DNA of 64,000 nt from Anaerolineaceae bacterium (GTDB taxonomy: Bacteria; Chloroflexota; Anaerolineae; Aggregatilineales; Phototrophicaceae), in assembly GCA_020634115.1 (NCBI GenBank), contig JACKCH010000012.1, positions 890,674 through 954,673 on the forward strand, in the 5' to 3' direction. Below, one piece after another: positions 48,043-56,833 of this stretch. The translations under genes and the position numbers were made by a program. The notes beneath the pieces were generated by a model. It was given only the letters and a program-made list of their open reading frames with translations, did not search any database and was not told where the DNA came from. Position 1 is the first letter of the stretch; every line of letters begins with the position of its first letter.

Positions 48043-48232
48043 GCCATCAGCTTCTAGCTGTCAGCGATCAGTTGTCAGGCAAAGGCAATCTGACAGCCAG
48101 TTAGCCTAAAGATCAATTGTTATAAAGCCAGCGGCCAGAAAACAGCCGTCTGACAGTTTGTTAGCCCAAAAGCCTAAGATGCTAAAGTGCTAACTAGCTA
48201 AGATCCTAAAAAGCCAACGGCCAACAGCCAGA
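48043..48232. repeat. Degenerate short-repeat tract after the HerA gene
   Basis: About 190 bases directly after the stop codon consist of degenerate words such as CAGCTGTCAG, GATCAGTTGTCAGG, GACAGCCAGTTAGCC, AGATGCTAAAGTGCTAAC and GCCAACGGCCAACAGCCAGA. The vocabulary is shared with the tract at 39636-39740. Confidence 0.7.
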
Positions 48233-48249
48233 ATCACATTCTTATTTCC

Positions 48250-48269
48250 CATACGGCGTATGTTATAAT
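48250..48269 (+). promoter_or_regulatory. Promoter and putative operator of the phosphoribosyltransferase gene
   Basis: TGTTATAAT (48261-48269) is an extended -10, 43 bases before the ATG. The perfect 6-1-6 inverted repeat CATACG-G-CGTATG (48250-48262) overlaps it at the TG, a good position for a repressor. Confidence 0.55.
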
Positions 48270-48312
48270 TTGGCTGCATATTTTACCTTTTCTTGATGAT
48301 CTGAGGTTGGTT

Positions 48313-48864
48313 ATGACCTACGAAACTTATGCCGTTGAAGTCGCGGGAGTTAAACGCGACCTACGTCTATTTGAAATCAAACCAGGTGTTAAAATCGCCA
48401 TTCTGAACATCCTGGGCGATACCGAACTGGTACAGGCCGTCAGCCGGGAGCTCGCCCCAAAACTGCGGGAATACCAGCCGGATGCGCTGGTGACGGCGGA
48501 AGCCAAGAGTATCCCCCTGGTTTACGCCCTCTCCGCCGAAATGAACATGATGCCTTACGTCGTTTTGCGGAAATCCTACAAGCCCTACATGGGTGACGCG
48601 TTGCAATCAGAAACCCTGAGCATCACCACCGGTGCGCCGCAAACACTATATCTGGATGAAAAAGACCGGCAGCTTGTAAAAGGCAAACGGGTAATTCTGG
48701 TAGATGATGTCATTTCCACCGGCAGCACGCTCCAGGGGATGCGTCTGATCTTAGGAAAAGCCGGGGCAAATATCGTCGCGGAGACCGCCATCTTCACTGA
48801 GGGAGATCGGGCGGCGTGGTCAAACATTGTTGCCCTGGGACATCTCCCGGTCTGGGTGGAGTAA
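48313..48864 (+). CDS. Adenine/xanthine phosphoribosyltransferase-type protein
   Basis: The 183-residue protein is a type I phosphoribosyltransferase. The PRPP-binding motif is RVILVDDVISTGSTL (about 137-151), and SIPLVYALSAEMNMMPYVVLRK resembles the APRT/XPRT pattern. These enzymes join a purine base to PRPP. The best fit is adenine phosphoribosyltransferase or a relative, but base specificity cannot be read. The hood is of the APRT type. The start at 48313 has GAGG six bases upstream. Convergent with ftsH across a bidirectional terminator. Confidence 0.85.
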   Translation: MTYETYAVEVAGVKRDLRLFEIKPGVKIAILNILGDTELVQAVSRELAPKLREYQPDALVTAEAKSIPLVYALSAEMNMMPYVVLRKSYKPYMGDALQSETLSITTGAPQTLYLDEKDRQLVKGKRVILVDDVISTGSTLQGMRLILGKAGANIVAETAIFTEGDRAAWSNIVALGHLPVWVE

Positions 48865-48889
48865 ATCACAAGAGACACATCGTAAAACA

Positions 48890-48925
48890 AAACCGCCCCG
48901 GGTTTTTAGCCTGGGGCGATTGTTT
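48890..48925. terminator. Bidirectional terminator between the PRT gene and ftsH
   Basis: CGCCCCGGG and CCTGGGGCG pair (one G-U) with a 7-base loop. T-rich tracts lie on both sides (TTGTTTT on the plus, GTTTTGTTTT on the minus strand). Confidence 0.88.
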
Positions 48926-48946
48926 TCACAAGAGCAGACCGGGGAA

Positions 48947-50857
48947 TTAGCTTTCCGGTTGGTCTTCCAGCGTGGGCGGCACACCATTCATGGATGTGTT
49001 CATGATGGCCTCAAAACCGGCCCGATCCAGTGTCTCCTGCTCAATCAGCACCCGCGCCAATTCATCCAGCTTATCGCGGTTCGCGTTCAGCGTGTCCAGC
49101 GCCCGATCATAGGCTGTCTGGACAATGCGCAGCACTTCCTTATCGATTTCTTCCGCGATGTGTTCACTGTAGTCGCGCTGTTCGTACATCTCGCGCCCCA
49201 GAAACACCGCGCCGCTGCCGCTCCCAAAGGTGCGTGGCCCCAGCACATCACTCATCCCGTACTGCGTAATCATCGCCCGCGCCATACTGGTCGCCTGTTG
49301 TAAATCGCTGCTCGCGCCAGTCGTGAACTGATTGAAGATAATCTCTTCAGCGGCACGCCCGCCCATACCCATCGTGATCCGGTCTTCAAACCATTCACGG
49401 GTACGGAACAAACCATCTTCCGGCAGCGAGAGGACGTATCCCCCGGCCCGACCACGCGGGATAATTGTGATCTTATGGACAGTGTCGGCGTTATCCAGCA
49501 TAAACCCTAAAATCGCATGACCAGCTTCATGAAAAGCCGTTTTGCGTTTTTCCTCATCGGTAATCACGCGGGTCTTGCGCTCTGGCCCCATGATGACGCG
49601 CTCCATACTCTCCTGGAGTTCGCTCATCCCAATCGCCTTCTTGTTGCGCCGAGCCGTCAGAATGGCCGCCTCATTAATCAGGTTTTCCAGGTCAGCGCCG
49701 GAGAAACCCGCTGTGATCTTCGCCATTGACTCCAGGTCAACATCATTCGCCAGCGGCTTACCCTTCACATGCACCTTGAGGATTTCCTCACGGCCTTTCA
49801 CGTCGGGGTTGTCCATCACCACTTTACGGTCAAACCGGCCTGGACGCAGCAGCGCCGGGTCGAGGATGTCCGGGCGATTCGTCGCCGCCATGATAATCAG
49901 ATTCGTGCCGGTCTCGAAACCGTCCATCTCAACCAGAATCTGGTTGAGTGTCTGTTCGCGCTCGTCATGACCGCCGCCCAAACCTGCGCCACGATGTCGC
50001 CCAACGGCGTCAATCTCATCCACGAAGATAATGGCGGGCGCTTCGGCCTTGGCGCGTTCAAACAGGTCACGCACGCGGGACGCACCCACCCCCACAAACA
50101 TTTCAACGAATTCAGAACCGGAAATACTGAAGAACGGCACACCCGCTTCTCCAGCCACCGCCCGCGCCATGAGGGTTTTACCCGTTCCGGGCGGGCCAAT
50201 CATCAGCACACCTTTGGGAATACGTGCACCCAGGCGAATAAACTTCTCCGGCTCTTTGAGGAATTCGACGATCTCTTTCAATTCCTCTTTGGCTTCCTCC
50301 GCCCCGGCGACATCATTAAACGTTACCTGGGGGCGTTCCATATCACGGGTGACACGGGCGCGACTGCGACCAAAGCTCAACGCTTGGTCCTGCCCGGAGC
50401 GCACCGAGCGCATCATCCGCCACAGCAACCAGATAATCAGCAGCGTCGGCACCACCGCAATTAGGATCTGGAAAAGCACACTAAACGTGTTATCGCCTTG
50501 TTCTTCCGAAAAAGTCAGTTTGCTCAGGTCGGCTTTCGTAACGCCGAACGTTTCCAGAGCAGCGAACAGGTCGGTCTCGCGTTCTTTATAGTAGCTGTGT
50601 TTGGTGTTATCCGTATACGTCACCACGACATCCTGACCACCAAACACCTGGATTTGGGATACCTCACCCGCAGAAATAGCATCAGCGAGGCCATCCAGGG
50701 TCAACGGGTTGTCGCTTGAAAAGTTGCTGGGTGTGGCAAACGCAAAGAGAAAGAGAACTATCACCACTGCGCCTAAAATCAGCCAGAATCGCTGGGCGTT
50801 CCGGTTAGGCAAAGGGGAGTTACTGTTAGGTGACTCATTGTTGGGTTTATTGTTCAC
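48947..50857 (-). CDS. ftsH: ATP-dependent zinc metalloprotease FtsH
   Basis: The 636-residue protein is FtsH. It has two N-terminal membrane helices (about 24-44 and 125-148) around an extracytoplasmic domain, an AAA domain with Walker A GPPGTGKT (221-228), Walker B AIIFVDEIDAVG (about 275-286) and the second region of homology MAATNRPDILDPALLRPGRFD, and the zinc protease motif HEAGH (443-447). It degrades misfolded membrane proteins and regulators. The start is GTG at 50857, which gives the expected N terminus; only a weak ribosome site is seen. The N terminus before the first helix is Asn-rich. Confidence 0.97.
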   Translation of the reverse strand: MNNKPNNESPNSNSPLPNRNAQRFWLILGAVVIVLFLFAFATPSNFSSDNPLTLDGLADAISAGEVSQIQVFGGQDVVVTYTDNTKHSYYKERETDLFAALETFGVTKADLSKLTFSEEQGDNTFSVLFQILIAVVPTLLIIWLLWRMMRSVRSGQDQALSFGRSRARVTRDMERPQVTFNDVAGAEEAKEELKEIVEFLKEPEKFIRLGARIPKGVLMIGPPGTGKTLMARAVAGEAGVPFFSISGSEFVEMFVGVGASRVRDLFERAKAEAPAIIFVDEIDAVGRHRGAGLGGGHDEREQTLNQILVEMDGFETGTNLIIMAATNRPDILDPALLRPGRFDRKVVMDNPDVKGREEILKVHVKGKPLANDVDLESMAKITAGFSGADLENLINEAAILTARRNKKAIGMSELQESMERVIMGPERKTRVITDEEKRKTAFHEAGHAILGFMLDNADTVHKITIIPRGRAGGYVLSLPEDGLFRTREWFEDRITMGMGGRAAEEIIFNQFTTGASSDLQQATSMARAMITQYGMSDVLGPRTFGSGSGAVFLGREMYEQRDYSEHIAEEIDKEVLRIVQTAYDRALDTLNANRDKLDELARVLIEQETLDRAGFEAIMNTSMNGVPPTLEDQPES

Positions 50858-50873
50858 GAGAAACAGCAGCCAA

Positions 50874-50889
50874 AACCGGGGTTCCGGTT
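50874..50889 (-). other. Hairpin just upstream of ftsH
   Basis: AACCGG-GGTT-CCGGTT forms a 6-bp stem 17 bases before the ftsH start codon. It could affect mRNA stability or translation. Confidence 0.35.
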
Positions 50890-51036
50890 CTCAGGCTTCC
50901 TTCCTTTCTATCCATAACCAGATGACAACTGGTACCAATATTGTAATCCACGCTCAATAAAATACACCTGTTTCCTTGCATAATAATCAGGAAAAAGCAA
51001 TACACAAGCAAATTCAAACCGAATTACGGCTCAGGG

Positions 51037-51057
51037 GTTATCATATCAGATGATAAC
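51037..51057. promoter_or_regulatory. Perfect 8-base inverted repeat in the ftsH-FHA region
   Basis: GTTATCAT-ATCAG-ATGATAAC has perfect 8-base arms with a 5-base centre. It lies about 180 bases from the ftsH start and 400 from the FHA start, so it may be an operator for either or a transcript hairpin. Confidence 0.45.
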
Positions 51058-51456
51058 GGTCAAACCATCAAAGATCAATAAGATGAATATAAACACCCTA
51101 TGAGAAAAGCGTCCAGTAACCGAACATTTCCAAACCAACACCCGATCAAAATGGGATGTATTTTCTAACCTGGCGGTAAAAGTTAATGGTGAGTGTCTTA
51201 AAGAATGGTACAATAATGCGCATGGGAACTATAATACCGCTTCGTGTTATCCTAATTTGTGCTGTAAACTATAAAAAATGCTTTAGCGTTTGCCAGTATT
51301 AAACGCATTGTGAACGACAAATAGAACACATCAGGAAGCGGACGTATAGACACGCGAATAAACGAAGGATCCATGCTTCATGCAACGGTCAGTGCCTATC
51401 CTAAGCAGCCCTTGCCGGAAGCCGGGCAAGCAGAGTTGGTACATGGGTGATTAAAA

Positions 51457-51930
51457 GTGACAGAAAATAGCAATCCAGAACCAGAAGACGAAATGCAAGA
51501 CGCCGCCATGCGCAGTATTTCAACCCGCGCGCTTGGTAACACCGATACCGAGGAAAACGAGCCGAGGTGGGGTACAGCACGTTTCGGAGACCGTACTAAT
51601 CTGGTATTGAAAGTGCGTGGCGCGAAAGAATCGTTCGTTTATGATGCGAATTCCATTGAAGAGCTGGTCGTTGGCCGCCGTGATCCCGATTCCAATGAAG
51701 TACCTGATATTGATCTGGAGCCTTATGATGCCCAGGATAAGGGGGTTTCCCGGCGTCATATCGTCATTGTCAAACGCGACGGTGCTCTGAATATTGTTGA
51801 TCTGGGCAGTCACAACGGATCCTATCTAAACGGGCAGCGGTTAGTGCCAAATCAGCCCCGTATCCTGCGCGATGGTGATGACCTGCGGCTGGGACATCTG
51901 GTTTTGCATGTAAGTTTTGTTCGCGCCTGA
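51457..51930 (+). CDS. FHA-domain protein
   Basis: The 157-residue protein has an acidic N terminus and a forkhead-associated domain from about residue 68 to 155. Conserved parts are VVGRRDPDSNEVPDIDLEPY, GVSRRHIVIV (Ser98, Arg99, His101), DLGSHNGSYLNGQRL (Asn120, Asn125) and GDDLRLGHLVLHV. FHA domains bind phosphothreonine and often act with Ser/Thr kinases; none is in this window. The start is GTG at 51457; a leaderless or weakly initiated start is possible. A terminator follows. Confidence 0.88.
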   Translation: MTENSNPEPEDEMQDAAMRSISTRALGNTDTEENEPRWGTARFGDRTNLVLKVRGAKESFVYDANSIEELVVGRRDPDSNEVPDIDLEPYDAQDKGVSRRHIVIVKRDGALNIVDLGSHNGSYLNGQRLVPNQPRILRDGDDLRLGHLVLHVSFVRA

Positions 51931-51955
51931 TTCAGGGCCGTATAGATGTCACATT

Positions 51956-51982
51956 AAAAAGGGGCAATCAGCCTCTTTTTTG
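51956..51982 (+). terminator. Terminator of the FHA gene
   Basis: AAAAAGGGGC and GCCTCTTTTT form a stem with one G-U pair and a 5-base loop, ending in six T on the plus strand, 25 bases after the stop. The A-tract makes it possibly bidirectional. Confidence 0.82.
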
Positions 51983-52068
51983 TTCCCACCAGACAGGCTA
52001 ATCTTTTCTGGTAGTTTTCACGCCGTTTATGTAAACTACTGCTGTAATGACTCAAAGGGGAAAACAAG

Positions 52069-53958
52069 ATGCGTTTCCGACATGTGTTTGGATGGTTATG
52101 GTTAGCCTGTCTTTTGGTTCTGGTGATGGTTGTTGGGATGCCGTTGGCTGCCCAGGAAGATTCGCCGGGATTTGCGACAAACACCCCGCCGCCTACACCG
52201 CTGGCACTGGCAACCAACACGCCCCAACCCCGCTTGAATCCGGTGGTTGCCGTGCCAGCAGCGCCCGAAGAACGTTACGCCCTGCGTCGTTGGGATGAGA
52301 CGACGTTGGTCAACGTCCTGCTTGAGCAGGTGGGGCGGTTGATGCCGGGCGAAGTCGAGCGCCAGCAGGTAATTCGCCTGCTGCAACTGGAACTGGCACA
52401 ACGTTTTCCCAACGCGCCGCGCCGCCCGGAGCAGCGCGAACAGCTTTTACAGGCGATGCTGAAAGCGCCGCGTGGTTCGGTGGATATGCGCAGTGTGGTT
52501 CGCCCCTATGTCGTGACTCTGTTAGACGGCCTAAAGCCGCCACTGGATGTGTTCAACACCTACACTGCCGCCGGTTTCTCCCTGGAAATGATGCCCCTCG
52601 ATCTGGACGGGAGCGGCACATTAGAGGCACTGGTGCATATCCAGTATCCGGCAGATGCGACAACAGCAGACACCATTCTTTATGATGACTATGTGCCAGT
52701 CCATCGGATAGGTGAAGTCTACAGCTTCCTGGATGGCGTGGCGACTATTCCGGCTGCACCCTTTAACAATATCGCCCAAGTCAGCCTGGAACGGGTTAGC
52801 GATGTCAACCAGGATGGCCTGGAAGAGTTCGTTCTGTCTCTTGACTACACGAATGCTATTAACCGCGAGTTTCTGATTTTCGGCTGGCGCAGCGCAAGTG
52901 TCGCTAATCTGATTCAACCGGGGCAGGCATTACAGTTTGGCTCACTGGTCGAATGGCCGCGTGACAGCAACCACCTCACCGTCACCGAATATCAGGTTGA
53001 ATCGCCGGAATGGAACTGCCTGGGCGAACGGGACATCACCTGGAGTTGGATATTTAACTTCTTCCGCCCTGCCGCAGAGCCGGGGGAATACAGCCTTCAG
53101 AACTCCACCGGCTGCCGGTTATATCAGACCGAGCCATTATTTGAACTGCCGGTTGATGAAGCGATTACTACGATTGAAAACGTAATTCAGACTGCCACGC
53201 TGAACGATGCCGCTGTTGTTGACCGCGCAGCGATGATGGTAGCGATGCTGCGTGTGTTGGAAGGCCGGGCAGACTTGGCGCTTGGTCAGGTCGAACGGTT
53301 GGCCGCCACAGCAGAGTCGGGATCATGGCTGGCTGCACAAACGGCTGCGTTCCAGACCATCGCCGCCCAGTCCAATACCACTCCGTTGTTGATCTGTGCC
53401 ACCCTGCAACACGCAACCGCATACGGAGTCTGTGACGTGGATCAGGTATTAGCGCGCCAGTTCAGCCAGGACCCGCTGCGGCGTGACCTCCCAATCCGCG
53501 ATCAACTGGACATGCGCGGAATCCCGGTATCCGATATGGTCACGCTTTCTGGCATCGGGCAGTTTGACCGGCAGGCCGTGCGATTTGTTCTGGCCGGGTA
53601 CGATTACTGGTGGGCGTTCGCGCCACTGGCTCGTGATACCTACACAGCCGAAGCCATTGATCCCCCGACAGCATTCCAGCCCGTCACCCAACAGCCCGAA
53701 AAACTCATGCCCCCGCCTGGTGCGCTACGGATGCTGCTCGATTCGCACAATGCCAGCGCGGTTTTAGGCCAGATAGACAACCTCATACAGGAAAACCCGG
53801 GTATACCACTGGATTCGGCGGCGCGGTTCTTACAAGCCTTCAGCTATGATCTCATCGGCGCTCGTGACAATGCGAAACATGCTTATTTTACCCTTTGGAG
53901 TGACGATCCGACTTCAATCTGGGGGCAGTTAGCCGCCGCCCATCTGGAGCTCCGATGA
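52069..53958 (+). CDS. Secreted protein of unknown function with two EF-hand-like loops
   Basis: The 629-residue protein has a signal peptide (about 1-29, ending AQE) and a short Thr/Pro-rich stretch (TNTPPPTPLALATNTPQP). The rest has no family I recognise. Two DxDGxGxxE-type loops, DLDGSGTLEAL (178-188) and DVNQDGLEEF (245-254), sit on either side of a strand-rich domain, like the calcium loops of FG-GAP or dockerin proteins. Later helices carry paired repeats near 405-490 (ALGQVERLAATAESGSWLAA). Possibly a TPR-like end (ILDNAKHAYFTLWSD). The gene is followed closely by the FolC-like gene (18-bp gap), so they may share a transcript. Confidence 0.7.
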   Translation: MRFRHVFGWLWLACLLVLVMVVGMPLAAQEDSPGFATNTPPPTPLALATNTPQPRLNPVVAVPAAPEERYALRRWDETTLVNVLLEQVGRLMPGEVERQQVIRLLQLELAQRFPNAPRRPEQREQLLQAMLKAPRGSVDMRSVVRPYVVTLLDGLKPPLDVFNTYTAAGFSLEMMPLDLDGSGTLEALVHIQYPADATTADTILYDDYVPVHRIGEVYSFLDGVATIPAAPFNNIAQVSLERVSDVNQDGLEEFVLSLDYTNAINREFLIFGWRSASVANLIQPGQALQFGSLVEWPRDSNHLTVTEYQVESPEWNCLGERDITWSWIFNFFRPAAEPGEYSLQNSTGCRLYQTEPLFELPVDEAITTIENVIQTATLNDAAVVDRAAMMVAMLRVLEGRADLALGQVERLAATAESGSWLAAQTAAFQTIAAQSNTTPLLICATLQHATAYGVCDVDQVLARQFSQDPLRRDLPIRDQLDMRGIPVSDMVTLSGIGQFDRQAVRFVLAGYDYWWAFAPLARDTYTAEAIDPPTAFQPVTQQPEKLMPPPGALRMLLDSHNASAVLGQIDNLIQENPGIPLDSAARFLQAFSYDLIGARDNAKHAYFTLWSDDPTSIWGQLAAAHLELR

Positions 53959-53976
53959 TCGTCACCTCGGTGAGAG

Positions 53977-55347
53977 ATGGTCAGAAAAATGCGTTTCACC
54001 ACTGAAGAACAGGCCATTACCTACATCTTTCGATCTCTGCGGAAACTACGCGGAGTGGATCGCGGGTTGGACGAACACAGCCGCAACACCACCCCGACCC
54101 GCCGTCTGCTATTGGCACGCGATCTGTTTGACGAACCCCGCGAATACGCGGTGGTGACTGGCAGCAAGGGTAAAGGCTCGACCACGGTCATTACCGCCAA
54201 ACTTTTACAGCACCTCGGCCACCGGGTCGGGTTGATGACCAGCCCGCACCTCGTCAGTTGGCGCGAAAGGATTCGCGCGGATGGCCGGATGATTCCCGAA
54301 CCGGATTTCTTGCGTATCCTTTCAGGACTCGCGCCGGAAATTGACCTCATTGAGGAAGGCTTGACAGAGCAGCAGTATTTCAGCCCTCAGGGGATATTCC
54401 TGGCAATCGCCTTGCAATGGTTTGATGAGCAGGCGATCACGGCGGCGGTATTGGAAGTCGGGCGCGGCGGGCGTTTTGACGACATCGCCCTTGCCCCCAA
54501 CAAACTCTCTTTATTCACACCAATTATGCTCGAACACGCCGATTACCTGGGGCCGACCCTGGAACGCATCGCGTGGCACAAGGCCGGTATCATCAAACCT
54601 TACGGTTACGCCTACAGCGTGCCACAAGCCCCGGAAGTGCTGGACGTACTGCGCACCGAAGCCGAAACCCAGAACACCGAGTTTAATTGGATTGCGCCGA
54701 CCGACCTGGCCGAATATATCGGTCCCTCCGAAAACGGCATTCGCCTCAAGCTGAATCGCTATGGCGAAGTCACGCTGACGCTGCGCGGGCGTTACCAGGC
54801 GATGAATGCGTCGCTGGCAGTGATTGCAGCCGGGAACATGCATGGGCGGCTAGCGGGAATACCGCACGGTTCGCCGGAATATGTGGCTCGTATCCGTGCT
54901 GGGCTGGCGGATGTCACCTGGCCGGGGCGCTGCCAGAAGCTCCAGGAGAACCCTATTGTATACATAGATGGCGCGATTAACGCTGAGTCGGCGGCGTCAT
55001 TCCTGGAAAGTGTGAAGGACGATTGCAGCGGGGCAATCGTGGGGATTGTGGCCGTGCCGGGTGACAAGGACTATACCGGGGTCTATGCTGAGATGAGCAA
55101 AGGTTGTCACAGTCTCATCCTCACGGAGACTACCCGCAACCCGATTTTGCATTTTCCCGATGCGACGCTGGCTGTATCGCTGGCGAACCAGTATAGTCCG
55201 AATGTGCGCCATACCCCTAGCCTGGCTGATGCCCTGGAATTGGCGAAACAACAGGCCGGGACGGATGGGACCATTCTCATCGCTGGGACCCAATCCATCG
55301 TAGCCGATGCCGCCGCGTTGTGGGGAGATCAATACGAGATTATCTGA
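53977..55347 (+). CDS. FolC-like Mur-ligase superfamily protein
   Basis: The 456-residue protein belongs to the folylpolyglutamate synthase/Mur ligase family. Signature parts are the P-loop GSKGKGST (62-69), SPHLVSWRERIRADG, EVGRGGRFDD and IAWHKAGIIK. The EVGLGGRLDATN motif of FolC appears changed (EVGRGGRFDDIALAPN) and the DH of IGLDH reads EH. It may be a divergent FolC or a related ligase using another substrate. Two start codons (53977, 53989) are close; GAGAG upstream suits the second better. It is 18 bp from the secreted protein gene and 49 bp from a small gene. Confidence 0.75.
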   Translation: MVRKMRFTTEEQAITYIFRSLRKLRGVDRGLDEHSRNTTPTRRLLLARDLFDEPREYAVVTGSKGKGSTTVITAKLLQHLGHRVGLMTSPHLVSWRERIRADGRMIPEPDFLRILSGLAPEIDLIEEGLTEQQYFSPQGIFLAIALQWFDEQAITAAVLEVGRGGRFDDIALAPNKLSLFTPIMLEHADYLGPTLERIAWHKAGIIKPYGYAYSVPQAPEVLDVLRTEAETQNTEFNWIAPTDLAEYIGPSENGIRLKLNRYGEVTLTLRGRYQAMNASLAVIAAGNMHGRLAGIPHGSPEYVARIRAGLADVTWPGRCQKLQENPIVYIDGAINAESAASFLESVKDDCSGAIVGIVAVPGDKDYTGVYAEMSKGCHSLILTETTRNPILHFPDATLAVSLANQYSPNVRHTPSLADALELAKQQAGTDGTILIAGTQSIVADAAALWGDQYEII

Positions 55348-55396
55348 GTAATTTTGTGTTATGCTATGGACATGAGCCGTTTAAGGAGCGCAAAAC

Positions 55397-55627
55397 ATGA
55401 GTTTACTACGGCGGTTGGAACGCCACCGCCTGCCCAGGGTAGGAGAGTATGTCACCATCCTGGAATACGGTAAAACACTCGCCAAAGGCAGTGTCATCGG
55501 CGTAGACCATCTATATATCACCATCGCCGGAAAAGGTATCATTGACCTGGATACCGAGGCGCTGCGGCGTGGATTAAGCGATGGCACAGTGGAGATAATC
55601 CGCGAAAACGACGGTGTATCTTACTGA
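55397..55627 (+). CDS. Small protein, unknown function
   Basis: The 76-residue protein has no recognised family. It begins with a basic MSLLRRLERHRLPRVG and then a strand-rich core (VGEYVTILEYGKTLAKGSV, VDHLYITIAGKGIIDLD). The AAGGAG at seven bases supports the ATG at 55397. It may belong to the same transcript as the FolC-like gene, 49 bp upstream. Confidence 0.55.
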   Translation: MSLLRRLERHRLPRVGEYVTILEYGKTLAKGSVIGVDHLYITIAGKGIIDLDTEALRRGLSDGTVEIIRENDGVSY

Positions 55628-55691
55628 TTCACCGCATCGGGGCGGGAATCCCCCGCCCATGTGTTCCTTCTGATTGCCACACCACGCCCAG

Positions 55692-56450
55692 CTATCTCCG
55701 ACGGTGCTTCTCAAAGAAACTGCGGTAATTGTTGTTACTTGTCCAACGCAAAAATTCGTAGATAGCGTGCAGTTTCTGTAACTTATTGAAAATGTCATTC
55801 ACAGTTTCTGGGGCATCCAACTTGAGGTCATCGACAGAATACCATTTGCCAATCCGCAACCAGTCATACCCCGCCGCGAAAGTGTCCATCCACTCATTCA
55901 GACTGTGTCCGCGCAGCAGATACCGGAGTTCGATCTGCATATCTCCCAGTTCCAACCCGTCCCAAAAACCAAAGTGAAAATCTGTGTCCAGGTCATGCAG
56001 GAATTCACGAAACTCGTCATAGCATTGAGGGATCGTCAATTTACCCGCCAGGTTTTGCTGGTCATACCACGCGCCAGGCGAGACAATGAGTTCCACCACA
56101 AGGTTCTGCGGAGTCAGACGCAGCTCAATTAAAGGGTGGCGGTAGGTTTCGATCACGCTGTTGACCATAGCGCCATCTTTGCCCATCAAACGCTCCACCT
56201 GAACCGCCTGTTCGCGTGACCGGAAATAGACCAGCGCGGCGGTGTCGCCTCCCTGAATCGTTGTCGCGGCGGAGTCAAATGCCACAATATTCGACTTCTG
56301 CCAGCGTGTGTGTAGATCAATCTTGTGATTGCGAATACGAGGATAAAGCTCATGATGCAGTTCCAATAATTGCTGATAAGCGGTCTGCATTATGTAAGTT
56401 ATTGTCCGGTCTTCAGACTGGATTTGATCGCGTGTTGCAGCAACCACCAT
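55692..56450 (-). CDS. Hypothetical protein, unknown function
   Basis: The 252-residue protein is not recognised. It is rich in aromatic and charged residues, with segments ELHHELYPRIRNHKIDLH, DTAALVYFRSREQAVQVERLM and QNLVVELIVSPGAWYDQQNL in the N-terminal half and FHFGFWDGLELGDMQIELRY in the C-terminal half. No signal peptide or membrane segment. It is convergent with the small protein gene. The start could also be the ATG 20 codons later at 56390. Confidence 0.6.
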   Translation of the reverse strand: MVVAATRDQIQSEDRTITYIMQTAYQQLLELHHELYPRIRNHKIDLHTRWQKSNIVAFDSAATTIQGGDTAALVYFRSREQAVQVERLMGKDGAMVNSVIETYRHPLIELRLTPQNLVVELIVSPGAWYDQQNLAGKLTIPQCYDEFREFLHDLDTDFHFGFWDGLELGDMQIELRYLLRGHSLNEWMDTFAAGYDWLRIGKWYSVDDLKLDAPETVNDIFNKLQKLHAIYEFLRWTSNNNYRSFFEKHRRR

Positions 56451-56620
56451 GTTACACCCCCAGGTTAAACATTGGCTGAAAATAAATTTTACAAATTCAT
56501 ATTAATCATTTTTTACACTTTTGGCAATACGCTAACCACGCTATTCAGAAAATTTTCACAGAAATGCAGCGCGAAAATGCAGTGTCCGCAGCTTTCGGGA
56601 ATATTATCGGGATTTCAGGG

Positions 56621-56632
56621 TGATAGGTATCA
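56621..56632. promoter_or_regulatory. Inverted repeat TGATA-GG-TATCA upstream of the malic enzyme promoter
   Basis: A perfect 5-2-5 inverted repeat lies upstream of a TTCATT/TATAAT promoter pair (-10 at 56662-56667) in the leader region of the malic enzyme gene. It is a candidate operator. Confidence 0.3.
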
Positions 56633-56637
56633 TATTA

Positions 56638-56667
56638 TTCATTAAAAAGCCTTATACGAGTTATAAT
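56638..56667 (+). promoter_or_regulatory. Candidate promoter of the malic enzyme gene
   Basis: TTCATT (56638-56643) and TATAAT (56662-56667) are 18 bases apart, about 170 bases before the ATG at 56834. The -35 is poor. Confidence 0.4.
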
Positions 56668-56833
56668 ATATGATTGTCAAGTGCAATAACCTTTGCCTAC
56701 TGGCCGATTATTTAACCGGCAGGGTTTTGCCTTCCTTTGTAAGGAATTCCCCACTTCAGTTAGATACGGGACTGAAGATCGGGAAGCGAAGGTGTTTGCA
56801 AAATACAATGACATATTCTTAGGAGAGATACTG

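Larger units (their letters stand above)
50858..51456. other. 600-bp divergent region between ftsH and the FHA gene
   Basis: The stretch is AT-rich with no credible gene. It includes a perfect 8-base inverted repeat GTTATCAT/ATGATAAC (51037-51057), a TGGTACAAT extended -10-like element (51206-51214) and a TATAAT (51230-51235) on the plus strand. A C/G-rich block at 51395-51430 (CAGCCCTTGCCGGAAGCCGG) could fold in the FHA leader. Confidence 0.6.
56451..56833. other. 383-bp divergent intergenic region before maeB
   Basis: AT-rich region holding the candidate promoter and inverted repeat above. The reading frame from 56693 to the malic enzyme gene is open but has no family similarity; I treat it as leader. 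Confidence 0.5.

Noticed and set aside
48043..48232. Repeat tract as CRISPR or attachment site
   Set aside because: There are no fixed repeat-spacer units, no cas genes, and no integrase nearby.
49769..50464. 231-codon open frame on the plus strand
   Set aside because: It is antisense to ftsH.
51374..51451. 25-codon frame before the FHA gene, possible leader peptide
   Set aside because: No ribosome site and no attenuator-like codon run; short enough to occur by chance.
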